Positions 27,150-36,795 of a stretch of 51,013 nt of DNA are shown here, piece by piece; the first letter of the stretch is position 1; the number at the start of each line of letters is the position of its first letter. The position numbers were made by a program, and so were the translations under genes. The stretch covers positions 1 to 51,013 of the forward strand of contig VERJ01000008.1 in NCBI GenBank assembly GCA_018882795.1. The letters run 5' to 3'. This DNA comes from Burkholderiaceae bacterium. Its GTDB lineage: Bacteria; Pseudomonadota; Gammaproteobacteria; Burkholderiales; Burkholderiaceae_A. The notes under the pieces are model-generated. The model searched no databases, was not told the origin of the DNA, and worked only from the letters and a program-made list of their open reading frames with translations.

Positions 27150-27857
27150 CTAGCGAATTGATGCGACGTACTCAGCCACCGCAGCGACTTCGCTATCCGA
27201 CATTTTCGAAGCGATCGTGGTCATCTGCGCACTGTTCTTGCGCTGACCACCACGAAATGCATTGAGTGTCGATTCTGTGTACTCAGGATGCTGACCTGCG
27301 AGCCTTGGGTACTGCGCAGGAATACCCGCGGCATTGGGTCCATGGCATCCGGCACAGGCCGGCAGGCCCTTTTCCGGGGCGCCCGAGCGATAGATCTTTT
27401 CACCAGCAGCAATCAATTCTTTGCGCTTGGGCGCAGCGGCATTTGGTTTTTGAGACGCATAGAAAGCACCGAGGTTGCGCATGTCCTCTTCAGAAAGCAT
27501 GGTGGCAAAGCCCAGCATGATGGCGTTGTTGCGCTCAGGCTCTTTAGCGCCAGGCTTCAAACGGAAATTTGCGAGCTGTTTTTCGATATAGGCGGCATGT
27601 TGACCAGCAAGAATGGGATTTTGCGGAATCATGCTGTTGCCATCCGGCATATGGCAGGCCGCGCAGACGGCGCCCGCAGTGGCCTTGCCTTTTGCAATAT
27701 CGGCCACTGGCTTAGCGGGAGCAGGATCGGCAGCGCTGGCAGGCTGGGCCAGGCCAAAGGCGGATACTGCTGATGCAACTATAAGGGCGGCAACACTGGA
27801 AACAACATTTTTGCCCAGAAGGCGGACCCTGGAAACCATGTCAAACTGGCAACGCAT
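27150..27857 (-). CDS. Diheme cytochrome c4-type protein
   Basis: A 235-residue periplasmic electron carrier. A signal peptide (VVSSVAALIVASAVSAFGLA, cleaved near ASA) precedes two homologous class I domains with heme sites CAACH (VCAACHMPDG) and CAGCH (PACAGCHGPNAAG). Axial Met candidates lie in each C-terminal part (ATMLSEEDMRN and ASKMSDSEVA). Cytochromes c4 pass electrons from complex III to terminal oxidases. GGGAG lies 7 nt before the ATG. It heads the group cyt c4 - resB - ccsB - msrP - msrQ, so the maturation genes may be co-transcribed with a client. Divergent from engB (59 bp). Confidence 0.94.
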   Translation of the reverse strand: MRCQFDMVSRVRLLGKNVVSSVAALIVASAVSAFGLAQPASAADPAPAKPVADIAKGKATAGAVCAACHMPDGNSMIPQNPILAGQHAAYIEKQLANFRLKPGAKEPERNNAIMLGFATMLSEEDMRNLGAFYASQKPNAAAPKRKELIAAGEKIYRSGAPEKGLPACAGCHGPNAAGIPAQYPRLAGQHPEYTESTLNAFRGGQRKNSAQMTTIASKMSDSEVAAVAEYVASIR

Positions 27858-27916
27858 AATGACTCCCTGCTCGTCTTGTCTTTAACCTACTTATTTTAGT
27901 CGAGTCCGCACGCCGC

Positions 27917-28645
27917 ATGTCTGCGATACCCCAAAACCCTCTGCCTCCACTCAAGGATTGGATCCATCAGATCAGCTTCCTGACGAGCGCAGCCAGGGCT
28001 GCTGATCTGCCCAGCCTAGGCGCGGGTGAAGTCGCCATCGCCGGCCGCTCCAACGCGGGAAAATCATCTGCCTTGAACCTGATCTGTAACCGGCGGCGCC
28101 TGGCCTTCAGCAGTAAAACGCCTGGCCGGACCCAGCTGATCAATTTGTTCACCCTGCAACATCAGGACACCGAAATCGGCCGACTCGTAGACCTTCCCGG
28201 CTACGGCTATGCGGCGGTGGATCGCACCACCAAGGCCCGCTGGCAGCGGGAGCTGGCCAACTTTCTTGAGTCACGCATCAGTCTTGTGGGGCTCATTGTG
28301 GTGATGGATATTCGGCACCCCTTCGGTCCGCTGGATCTGCAATTACTGCAATGGTTTGATCGCCGCCAGCAGCCCATTCATGTGCTGCTGACCAAGGCCG
28401 ACAAGCTCACGCGCAACGAGCAGGCAAGGGCCCTCGCGGCAGCCAAGCGCAGCATCGCTGAACATGCGAACAGCTGGGGTGAACGCACATCGGTGAGCCT
28501 ATTTTCTGCCACCACCCGAATCGGCCGCGACGAGGTCTTGGAAAAAATTGCACAATGGTGGCAGGTGCCCGCCAGCCAGGAAACAATGGAGAAACCAAAA
28601 AAAAAACCCGGCGAGGGAATCGCCGGGCGGGAACGCCTAAATTAG
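27917..28645 (+). CDS. engB: Ribosome-biogenesis GTPase EngB (YihA/YsxC)
   Basis: A 242-residue TRAFAC-class GTPase needed for 50S assembly and, in E. coli, division. G1 is AGRSNAGKSSALN, G2 lies in KTPGRTQLIN, G3 is DLPGYGYA, G4 is TKADKL, and G5 is near SLFSATTRIG. It is somewhat longer than the usual 200-220 residues. The last 20 or so residues (EKPKKKPGEGIAGRERLN) are low-complexity and are encoded by DNA that, on the opposite strand, is an intrinsic terminator (28597-28627). No Shine-Dalgarno site is seen before the ATG. Confidence 0.95.
   Translation: MSAIPQNPLPPLKDWIHQISFLTSAARAADLPSLGAGEVAIAGRSNAGKSSALNLICNRRRLAFSSKTPGRTQLINLFTLQHQDTEIGRLVDLPGYGYAAVDRTTKARWQRELANFLESRISLVGLIVVMDIRHPFGPLDLQLLQWFDRRQQPIHVLLTKADKLTRNEQARALAAAKRSIAEHANSWGERTSVSLFSATTRIGRDEVLEKIAQWWQVPASQETMEKPKKKPGEGIAGRERLN
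28597..28627 (-). terminator. Intrinsic terminator of the minus-strand small RNA
   Basis: On the minus strand, CCCGGCGA-TTCCC-TCGCCGGG (8-bp GC-rich stem, 5-nt loop) is followed at once by ten T. On the plus strand the same DNA has ten A before the hairpin and no T after it, so it works only for minus-strand transcription. No protein gene on that strand ends here. Confidence 0.85.
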
Positions 28646-28710
28646 AGGTTAGGCACCCGCTCAGGGAGGAGAAGCGGGAGACGACAAGTCGCCTACGAAG
28701 AAGCTTATGT
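28597..28710 (-). ncRNA. Candidate structured small RNA antisense to the engB 3' end, with anti-SD loop
   Basis: The minus strand of the engB-hemB gap and the last 49 bp of engB shows a chain of hairpins ending in a textbook terminator. In RNA order: a palindrome TTATGTC-TTG-GACATAA (28704-28720, possibly promoter-side); CGAC/GTCG; CCCGCT-(11-nt loop)-AGCGGG (28656-28678) whose loop UCUCCUCCCUG contains the anti-Shine-Dalgarno CCUCC; GCCTAA-(8)-TTAGGC (28635-28654); and the terminator. There is no open reading frame of note. The 5' end is not fixed; a weak TTGGAC (28726-28731) to CATAAG promoter would start it near 28697. Loops presenting CCUCC are what I recall for the betaproteobacterial toxic small RNA family, so this could be a member. 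Confidence 0.65.
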
Positions 28711-28753
28711 CCAAGACATAAAATTGTCCAATAATAACCACACAAGAAAGTAG

Positions 28754-29761
<1,008 letters not shown>

Positions 29762-29783
29762 GGCCTGATCAAAGCCCTAGTCA

Positions 29784-31169
29784 CTACCCCGACTGGTCAC
29801 CCCCTAAAGCCTTGTACAGACGGGCCATGGTAGACAGCAGGGCACGCCGGGCTGCAATCACTGACTGTTGGGCATTGAATTCATCGCGTTGTGCATCCAA
29901 CACTTCCAGAAAACTGGAGATACCGGCCTTGTATCGCGCCTCTGCGAGTGTGCGCCGCTGCTGCTGTGTTTTTTCTAATCCGATCAGGGCTGCAAGCTGC
30001 TCACTGATCTGGGCCCGTGCGATCAGGGCATCGGCAACCTCTCTGAAGGCCTGCTGAATTGTTTTCTCATACTCTGTAACGGCCATAATCTTGCGCGCCT
30101 GGGCAAGATCGAGATTGGCCACATTTCTGCCGCCAGAAAATATCGGCAGGCTCAGGCTCGGTGTGAAAGACCAGGCACCACTGCCGCTATCAAACAATCC
30201 AGATAACTCTGGGCTTGCTGTGCCACCGCTAGCAGTCAAACTCACACGCGGGAAAAATGCTGCGCGTGCAGCCCCGATATTGGCATTGGCCGCCATTAAT
30301 CTTTGTTCGGCCGCAATGATGTCGGGCCTGCGTATCAGCACATCCGCAGGAACACCCGCAACCACCACGGGCATGAAGTTCTGATCTGCCAAGCTGCGGC
30401 CCTCGGGCCAATCCGGGCCATCTTTGCCAATCAACACGCGCAGAAAATTCTCAGCCTGGCCGCGCTGACGCTCCAAGGCAGCCAACTCTGCCCGGGCAAC
30501 CTCTCGCAGACCCTCGGCACCCAAGACGTCCAATTCACTAGCCAACCCTGCCTCACGACGCCGAGTCACGAGCTTTAATGTTTCTTGCCGACCTTCCAGT
30601 GTTGCCTTGGCCAATACCGCACGCTCTTCGGCCTCTTTCAAAGCGAGATATGCATCCGCCACATCCGCAATCAGGCCGAGCTGAAATGCGCGCTGGGCCT
30701 CCTCGCTGGCTAGATAATTCGCCTTTGCAGCAGCACTCAGACTGGCCACTCGGCCCCAGAAATCCAACTCAAAGGCAAGCAGGCCCACATTGACGTCAAA
30801 GCGCCTCGTCACCGCCTGATTGCGCAGCGTGACGTTGGAGGGCAGGCTGAGTGCAGACTGCGATGCATTGAGACTCACATTGGGTAGCTGATCCGCACGC
30901 TGCACACCATAAACTGATCGCGCTTCTTCCACACGCGCCACCGCAATACGCATGTCGCGGTTGTGCTCAAGCGCCGTGGCGATCATCGCCTGCAGGCGAC
31001 GGTCGGGAAAGAAATCGCGCCAATCCCGAGATGCAGGCTGGCTTGATGGCTCAATCTTAATTGGCCAATCTTTGGGCACTGGGGCCTGCGGCCGCTCATA
31101 GCTCGGGGCCATAGAGGCGCAGCCCGACAACAGGAGCATGAGCGCTAAGGGTATGCGGCGATTAATCAT
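29784..31169 (-). CDS. Outer-membrane factor of RND efflux (NodT family lipoprotein)
   Basis: A 461-residue TolC/OprM-like channel. The signal ends in the lipobox LLLSGC, so the protein is a lipoprotein (MINRRIPLALMLLLSGCASM). Two repeated coiled-coil/beta halves are evident, with ANANIGAARAAFFPRVSLTA and the end repeat YKAGISSFLEVLDAQRDEF. The ATG at 31169 is chosen because GGAGG precedes it by 7-8 nt and it starts the signal peptide; a longer reading adds 19 residues without support. It overlaps the pump gene by 8 bp and is the last gene of the operon. It forms the exit duct of the tripartite pump. Confidence 0.94.
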   Translation of the reverse strand: MINRRIPLALMLLLSGCASMAPSYERPQAPVPKDWPIKIEPSSQPASRDWRDFFPDRRLQAMIATALEHNRDMRIAVARVEEARSVYGVQRADQLPNVSLNASQSALSLPSNVTLRNQAVTRRFDVNVGLLAFELDFWGRVASLSAAAKANYLASEEAQRAFQLGLIADVADAYLALKEAEERAVLAKATLEGRQETLKLVTRRREAGLASELDVLGAEGLREVARAELAALERQRGQAENFLRVLIGKDGPDWPEGRSLADQNFMPVVVAGVPADVLIRRPDIIAAEQRLMAANANIGAARAAFFPRVSLTASGGTASPELSGLFDSGSGAWSFTPSLSLPIFSGGRNVANLDLAQARKIMAVTEYEKTIQQAFREVADALIARAQISEQLAALIGLEKTQQQRRTLAEARYKAGISSFLEVLDAQRDEFNAQQSVIAARRALLSTMARLYKALGGDQSG

Positions 31170-34100
31170 GGCCGGCCTCCTGATGGTGGCGTGCATGGCC
31201 AGGGAATATTTTTCGGACCACCACAAAAAACACTGGCACCAGAATCACCGCGAGGAAAGTAGCAGCTAACATGCCGCCAATCACACCGGTGCCAATTGCG
31301 TGTCGACTGTTGGCACCAGCCCCGGTGGAGATGGCAAGCGGCAACACTCCCAGAATAAAAGCGAAAGAGGTCATCAGGATGGGACGGAACCGCAGACGAC
31401 AGGCCTCCAGCGTGGCATCGATCAGCGACATGCCACGCTCCTGCAATTCACGGGCATACTCAATGATCAGAATCGCATTCTTGGATGACAGGCCAATGAT
31501 TGCAATCAATCCCACTTTGAAGTAGACATCATTGGGCAGGCCCCGCAGAGTCACCGCTAGGGTTGCACCAAAAATACCCAGTGGCACTACCAGGATCACC
31601 GCAAAGGGAATAGACCAGCTTTCATAGAGCGCTGCCAAGGCAAGAAACACTACCAGGAGCGAGACTGCAAACAAAAGCGGTGCCTGACTGCCGGAGAGTT
31701 TCTCTTCATAAGAAGTGCCAGACCACTCAAAGCCAAATCCCGGTGGCAGTTGCTGCGCGATATCTTCCATCGCCTGCATGGCTTCACCAGTGCTTCGGCC
31801 CGGAGATGGACCACCCGCGATCTTCATTGCCGGCAATCCGTTATAACGATCAAGCTTCGGTGCACCAATGATCCACCGGGTGGTGACCAGCTCTGAGAGT
31901 GGCACCATCCCGCCGGATCGGTTTCGCACGGATAGCGTGAGAATTTTTTCTGGCGTAGAACGCAGCTCGTCCTCACCTTGCATTAAAACGCGCAGGATGC
32001 GGCCCTGCCGCTCAAAGTCATTGATATAGGCGACACCCAGCGTGGCCTGCAATGTTTCATTTAAAGTGGCGATCGATACCCCGAGGGTTTCCGCTTTACG
32101 ACGATCGATATTTAGCAGCAACTGTGGGCCCGCCTCCTGGCCCTCGGGCCGCACGCCCATCAGCACAGGATTCTGACTCGCCATACCGAGCGCGATGTTA
32201 CGGGCCTCCATGAGTCTTTCGCGGCCCAGGCCGGAGCGATCCTGGAGACGAAAATCGAATCCGCCCGTGGCTGCCAATTCAGGAATGGGCGGTGGATTGA
32301 TGGCGAAAATCATGGCCTGCTTGATCTGGAAAAACGCCATATTCGCCCGCTGAATCACAGCGCGCGATGTTTGGCTCGCCTCGGGCCGGTCTTCCCACTC
32401 TTTCAGTCGCACAAAGGCAAGGGCAGCATTCTGGCCACGACCAAAGAATGAAAATCCCACAACACCAATCACTTTGGAGACTTCGGGCTGCTTCAGATAA
32501 AACTGCTCAACCTGCTCCAGCACCTCCACCGTGCGTTCCTGAGAGGCACCCGCGGGCAGCTGCACCACGGTAATGAAGTAGCCCTGATCTTCCTCTGGCA
32601 GAAAACTTCCCGGCAGATTGATAAAGAGCCAGCCTGCTGCAGCAACAATGGCGGCATAGAGCACCAAATAGCGTGCTGTTTTGCGGACGGCTTTTGCAAC
32701 CCAGGACTGATAACCCTGGGTGAGGCGATCAAAGTGTCGATTAAACCAGCCAAAGAATCCGGATGTTGGCAGCAACGATTTACCGGGCGTGTGTTTTAGC
32801 AACGTGGCGCAGAGCGCTGGTGTCAGGGTAAGCGCCATCAGCGCTGAGAACAGCATGGTCAGAATCAAGGTCACCGCGAACTGGCGATAGATCACACCCA
32901 CTGAACCGCCAAAGAAAATCATCGGTGCAAACACGGCGGTCAACACGAGTGTCATGCCGATGATGGCATTAAAGATCTGGTCCATTGCCTTACGGGTAGC
33001 CTCCCGCGGGGAGAGGCCCTCCGTGGTCATGATGCGCTCCACGGCCTCCACCACCACAATTGCATCATCCACCACGATACCGATAGCCAATACCATGGCA
33101 AACAGAGTCAGCACATTGATTGAAAAACCGAATAGATACAGCCCTGTTAATGCGCCGGTGAGTGCCACTGGGACCACAATGGTTGGAATCAAGGTGGCCC
33201 GGAAGTTTTCCAGAAACAGGTACATCACCAGAAACACCAGGATGATGGCCTCAACCAGGGTCTTCAATACTTCATTGATAGAAATATCCACGAAGCGGGA
33301 TGTGTCATAGGGCACATCCCAAGAGACACCCGCCGGAAATACCTGTGCAAGCTCGGCCATCTTTGCCCGAACGGCCTTGACCACATCCAGAGCATTACCA
33401 TCGGGTGAGACACGAATCGCGATCGCAGCATTGGGCTGGCCATTGAGCCGCGCAAAGATGTTGTAGTTCTCGCTGCCCAACTCCACACGGGCAACATCGC
33501 GCAGCCGGACAGCCGCGCCATTGGGCAGAGTGCGCACCAGGATGTTGCCGAATTCCTCCGGGGTCTGCAGTCGGCTTCGGCTTACGATCACGGCGTTCAG
33601 CTGTTGACCGCTTGCAGCCGGGGCCTGACCGATCTCGCCGGTGGCCAATTCAATATTTTGTGCCCGCACGGCTGCAACCACATCAGAAGATGCAAGCGCA
33701 TATGCATGTAGCCGCTCGGGCTTGAGCCAGATACGCATCGAATACTCTGTGCCGAACAGCAAGGCCTCACCGACGCCCTTCACACGTCGGATTGGATCCA
33801 AAACACTTGCTGCGGCAAAGCTGCCCAGGTCCACCGAGGTTTTACTTTTGTCAGGTGAATATAGGCTTAAGATGATTACGTAGTTACGCGAGGGTTTTGT
33901 CACCGGAACACCCAGGCGACGCACATCATCCGGTAGGCGCGCCTCAATGCGCTTGAAACGGTTCTGCGCTTCTACCGACGCAATGTCAATATTGGTACCT
34001 GGTCGGAAGGTCAGTGTGACGGTACCCACACCCTGCTCGGATGCGGATTCCATGAAGAGCAGATTCTCAATGCCATTCATCTCCTGCTCGATGAGCGAAG

Positions 34101-34287
34101 TGACAGTGTCTTCCACTACCTTCGCGGCAGCACCCGGATAAGTGATGTTGAATGAAATGGCAGGCGGCGCAACGGCCGGATACTGAGAAAGCGGCAGGCC
34201 GCGCAGTGCCAGCACGCCGGCCAGCATAATTACCAGTGCGATCACCCAGGCAAAGACGGGGCGATCAATAAAAAATTTCGCAAACAT
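31162..34287 (-). CDS. RND efflux pump inner-membrane transporter (HAE1, AcrB/MexB type)
   Basis: A 1041-residue proton-driven trimeric exporter of hydrophobic and amphiphilic compounds, including drugs. Twelve membrane helices in two halves are expected. Seen are the N-terminal MFAKFFIDRPVFAWVIAL, the two essential TM4 Asp in GIVVDDAIVVVEAVERI, the helix-11 block GLSSKNAILIIEYARELQ, and the C-terminal half repeat. Full length for the family. GAGG lies before the ATG, 9 nt after the adaptor stop codon. Substrates cannot be told from sequence. Part of tetR-adaptor-pump-channel. Confidence 0.96.
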   Translation of the reverse strand: MFAKFFIDRPVFAWVIALVIMLAGVLALRGLPLSQYPAVAPPAISFNITYPGAAAKVVEDTVTSLIEQEMNGIENLLFMESASEQGVGTVTLTFRPGTNIDIASVEAQNRFKRIEARLPDDVRRLGVPVTKPSRNYVIILSLYSPDKSKTSVDLGSFAAASVLDPIRRVKGVGEALLFGTEYSMRIWLKPERLHAYALASSDVVAAVRAQNIELATGEIGQAPAASGQQLNAVIVSRSRLQTPEEFGNILVRTLPNGAAVRLRDVARVELGSENYNIFARLNGQPNAAIAIRVSPDGNALDVVKAVRAKMAELAQVFPAGVSWDVPYDTSRFVDISINEVLKTLVEAIILVFLVMYLFLENFRATLIPTIVVPVALTGALTGLYLFGFSINVLTLFAMVLAIGIVVDDAIVVVEAVERIMTTEGLSPREATRKAMDQIFNAIIGMTLVLTAVFAPMIFFGGSVGVIYRQFAVTLILTMLFSALMALTLTPALCATLLKHTPGKSLLPTSGFFGWFNRHFDRLTQGYQSWVAKAVRKTARYLVLYAAIVAAAGWLFINLPGSFLPEEDQGYFITVVQLPAGASQERTVEVLEQVEQFYLKQPEVSKVIGVVGFSFFGRGQNAALAFVRLKEWEDRPEASQTSRAVIQRANMAFFQIKQAMIFAINPPPIPELAATGGFDFRLQDRSGLGRERLMEARNIALGMASQNPVLMGVRPEGQEAGPQLLLNIDRRKAETLGVSIATLNETLQATLGVAYINDFERQGRILRVLMQGEDELRSTPEKILTLSVRNRSGGMVPLSELVTTRWIIGAPKLDRYNGLPAMKIAGGPSPGRSTGEAMQAMEDIAQQLPPGFGFEWSGTSYEEKLSGSQAPLLFAVSLLVVFLALAALYESWSIPFAVILVVPLGIFGATLAVTLRGLPNDVYFKVGLIAIIGLSSKNAILIIEYARELQERGMSLIDATLEACRLRFRPILMTSFAFILGVLPLAISTGAGANSRHAIGTGVIGGMLAATFLAVILVPVFFVVVRKIFPGHARHHQEAGHD

Positions 34288-34296
34288 GCGGGCCTC

Positions 34297-35604
34297 TTAT
34301 TTCTTCTCTTCAGCCTTCGGGGGCTGCACGTTGTTTGCGCTGGGCTTCTGAATCGCCTTCACTGCAGAAGGGGCCTCGATTGGCTGACCCTTTTGATCAG
34401 CCGGTTTTGTCTGAGCTGCTTCATCTTTGGGCACAGGAATTGGCTTGCCATCTGGTCCAAGCACCAAGGGCCTCACCGGTGTACCTGGGCGGGCCTTCTG
34501 CAAACCATTGACGATGATCTTCTCACCACCCTTTAAACCCTCCGCAATCACAAAATCCTTGCCGCTCATGCCGGAGGTTTTTACAGGGGTAACAGCAGCC
34601 TTGCCAGATTCATCCACCACCGTGACAAACTGGCCCTGCGGACCAATCTGCACTGCGCGCTGTGGCACGAGAATTACGCCTTCGGCCAAAGCTTCAGGAA
34701 AGCGCACGCGAACAAAGGTGCCCGGCAGGAGCTCACGCTTGGGATTGGGAAACTCAGCGCGCAAAGATACGCTTCCCGTGGTGGGATCGACTGCCAAATC
34801 TTTAAAGATGAGTCGGCCGGCACGAGAATAGATACTGTTATCTTCCAGAATCAGATCAATACGGGCCTGGCCTGCGGATTTCAGTTTTCCGGATGCAAAT
34901 GATTTCTGCAGGCGCAGCGCATCTGCACCCGATTGGGTGAAGTTCACATAAATGGGATCCAGTGCCTCAATCGTTGCGAGTAGCGTAGCCTCACCTCTGC
35001 CCACCAGGGCACCCTCTGTCACTTGCTCTCGCCCGATACGGCCAGAGATGGGCGCGGGGACTGTGGTGTTTTCCAAATCCACACGAGTCCGGGTCAGCGC
35101 AGCATCAGCCTGCTTTAGCCTGGCCTCGGCCAGATCGAATTCCTGTTTGCTCACCGCATTGATCGCCAGCAGGGGTTTGTAACGCTCCACCGTGAGCCGT
35201 GCGAGTGCCTGATCGGCCCTGGCCGCATCAAAGGCCGCCTGATAGTTGCGGGGATCAATGCGAAACAGAGGGGTGCCCTCGATGACATCACTGCCCTCCG
35301 TGAACATGCGTTTTTCAATAATGCCCTCCACGCGAGCGCGGACCTGTGCAGTGCGCACGGCCTGAAGTCGGCCGGGGAGCTCCTGGGTGATCGTGGCGGA
35401 ACCGGCGGAGGTAACAATGACTTCCACTTCCGGTGTGGGCAGACCACCCGGTGGGCCGCCTGCACCCTTGCCAGGCATGCCGCCCTTACCATCGCCCGAT
35501 TGGCCGCATGCTGCGAGCAGCACAATAAGTGCTACTGGTGCAAGACGCGCAAAGTTGAAGTCGCTCAGCGAATTAGCTTTGTTGATTGTTATTTGTTTTT
35601 GCAT
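34297..35604 (-). CDS. RND periplasmic adaptor (membrane-fusion lipoprotein)
   Basis: A 435-residue AcrA/MexA-type adaptor. The lipobox LLAAC (near residue 33) gives a lipid-anchored mature protein. A Gly/Pro-rich linker (residues about 36-58) leads to the lipoyl, hairpin and beta-barrel domains: QAVRTAQVRARVEGIIEK, TTVPAPISGRIGRE and ILVPQRAVQIGPQGQFV. The last 60 residues are a Lys/Pro/Gln-rich disordered tail, longer than in AcrA. It bridges pump and outer-membrane channel. It begins 3 nt after the regulator stop codon (TAAGACATG), so the regulator and pump share a transcript. Confidence 0.95.
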   Translation of the reverse strand: MQKQITINKANSLSDFNFARLAPVALIVLLAACGQSGDGKGGMPGKGAGGPPGGLPTPEVEVIVTSAGSATITQELPGRLQAVRTAQVRARVEGIIEKRMFTEGSDVIEGTPLFRIDPRNYQAAFDAARADQALARLTVERYKPLLAINAVSKQEFDLAEARLKQADAALTRTRVDLENTTVPAPISGRIGREQVTEGALVGRGEATLLATIEALDPIYVNFTQSGADALRLQKSFASGKLKSAGQARIDLILEDNSIYSRAGRLIFKDLAVDPTTGSVSLRAEFPNPKRELLPGTFVRVRFPEALAEGVILVPQRAVQIGPQGQFVTVVDESGKAAVTPVKTSGMSGKDFVIAEGLKGGEKIIVNGLQKARPGTPVRPLVLGPDGKPIPVPKDEAAQTKPADQKGQPIEAPSAVKAIQKPSANNVQPPKAEEKK

Positions 35605-35607
35605 GTC

Positions 35608-36234
35608 TTACTCCACGGCATACATCCGTAAAAATCCATCCACAATACGTTCGGTCTTTTTAACATCGACTGTTTCGTATCTCATTGTTAAGAGTGATCG
35701 CAGGCGATCGGAATCCAACAGCATGCCCACCAGCAACTCTGCAGCAAGACGAGGGTCATCGCTACGCACGCGATGGGCCTGCATTGCAGACTCAAGATAA
35801 TCAGCAAGCCGAGTGCGTGTGGCCGCAGGCCCAATCTTGAAAAACTGGTGTGCCAGTTCGGGAAAATGCGGTGCCTCTGCAGTGAGCATGCGAAAGATCG
35901 CAATGCCCTGAGCACTCAGCACACGTTCCCGATAGGCCTGACCAAAGGCAATGAGGGTGGAGCGGACATCCGCGCTGCCATCCAGCGTGACCAGGATGGA
36001 GCGACTGGCCTGCCGGATCACCTCTGCAAACAAACCTTCCTTGCTGCCGAAATGGTTGTAGACCGTCTGACGGGCCACGTGTGCACGCGAAGCGATGCGA
36101 TCAATGCTTACACCATAGCCCTCTTCCCCGAATGCAGTGAGCGCGGCCTCCAGCAGCCGATGGCGTGCATCGGATCGGATCTCGGCCTGCTCATCCTCTA
36201 GTGCGATGACAGGCGTATCGGCAAGAGCGTTCAT
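35608..36234 (-). CDS. TetR/AcrR-family repressor of the efflux operon
   Basis: A 208-residue regulator. The N-terminal helix-turn-helix is clear: ALTAFGEEGYGVSIDRIA, then ARQTVYNHFGSKEGLFAEVI (residues about 30-75). The C-terminal domain is divergent, as usual for ligand binding. It is the first gene of the efflux operon and co-directional with it, an autoregulating layout unlike the divergent acrR-acrAB arrangement. A palindrome on its own promoter is the likely binding site. Probable role: ligand-relieved repression of the pump; the inducer is unknown. Confidence 0.93.
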   Translation of the reverse strand: MNALADTPVIALEDEQAEIRSDARHRLLEAALTAFGEEGYGVSIDRIASRAHVARQTVYNHFGSKEGLFAEVIRQASRSILVTLDGSADVRSTLIAFGQAYRERVLSAQGIAIFRMLTAEAPHFPELAHQFFKIGPAATRTRLADYLESAMQAHRVRSDDPRLAAELLVGMLLDSDRLRSLLTMRYETVDVKKTERIVDGFLRMYAVE

Positions 36235-36269
36235 GCTGGGGGAGTCAGGCGGGGGTCTTGGGTAAGAAA

Positions 36270-36308
36270 TAGACTAATCAGTCTAGTTTCCCGGGATGGC
36301 TTTTGCAA
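36270..36308 (-). promoter_or_regulatory. Promoter with palindromic operator of the efflux operon
   Basis: On the minus strand, TTGCAA (36303-36308) and TAGACT (36280-36285) are exactly 17 bases apart, a plausible sigma70 promoter. The -10 box is one arm of the perfect dyad TAGACT-AATC-AGTCTA (36270-36285). The flanks GAAA...TTTC extend the symmetry with one extra base. It lies 36 bp before the TetR start codon, where a TetR dimer would block RNA polymerase. Confidence 0.65.
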
Positions 36309-36330
36309 GCCGTTTCGGCATCTTATCGAG

Positions 36331-36371
36331 ACAAATAAAAAGGGCCGGAAAGACCGGCCCTTTTTATTTGT
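36331..36371. terminator. Strong intrinsic terminator after rplQ (bidirectional form)
   Basis: A perfect 18-bp inverted repeat with a 5-nt AAAGA/TCTTT loop: GC core GGGCCGG/CCGGCCC flanked by A5/T5, closed by ACAAAT/ATTTGT. Both strands present a T-run after the stem. It lies 14 bp past the rplQ stop codon, ends the ribosomal block, and insulates the efflux promoter. Confidence 0.93.
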
Positions 36372-36384
36372 GGATGCTGAGTGC

Positions 36385-36780
36385 TTACGCAGCTTTTTCC
36401 GTGTCTACCGCTTCGGTCACTTCGGGCCGGTCGACTAATTCCATCAGGGCCATGGGTGCGTTATCGCCAGCGCGATAACCGAACTTCAGAATGCGGCAGT
36501 AGCCACCAGGCCGTGCGGCATAACGGGGGCCAATTTCAGCAAACAACTTGCTGACCATATCGCGATCGCGCAGGCGATCATAGGCCAGCCGGCGGTTTGC
36601 CAGGCTTGGGGTCTTGCCCATAGTGATGAGGGGCTCCACAACCTTACGCAGTTCCTTAGCCTTGGGCAGGGTAGTCTTGATGGCCTCGTGGCGCAGCAGG
36701 GCATTGGCCATGTTGCGGAACATCGCCAGACGATGGCTTGATGTGCGATTGAGTTTGCGTAATCCGAGACGGTGACGCAT
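36385..36780 (-). CDS. rplQ: 50S ribosomal protein L17
   Basis: A 131-residue large-subunit protein near the exit tunnel. The family start [20 protein letters not shown], then [19 protein letters not shown] and [19 protein letters not shown], are all present. Last gene of the alpha operon, 15 bp after rpoA, and directly before the terminator at 36331-36371. Confidence 0.98.
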   Translation of the reverse strand: MRHRLGLRKLNRTSSHRLAMFRNMANALLRHEAIKTTLPKAKELRKVVEPLITMGKTPSLANRRLAYDRLRDRDMVSKLFAEIGPRYAARPGGYCRILKFGYRAGDNAPMALMELVDRPEVTEAVDTEKAA

Positions 36781-36795
36781 GGTGCTTCTCCTTAA

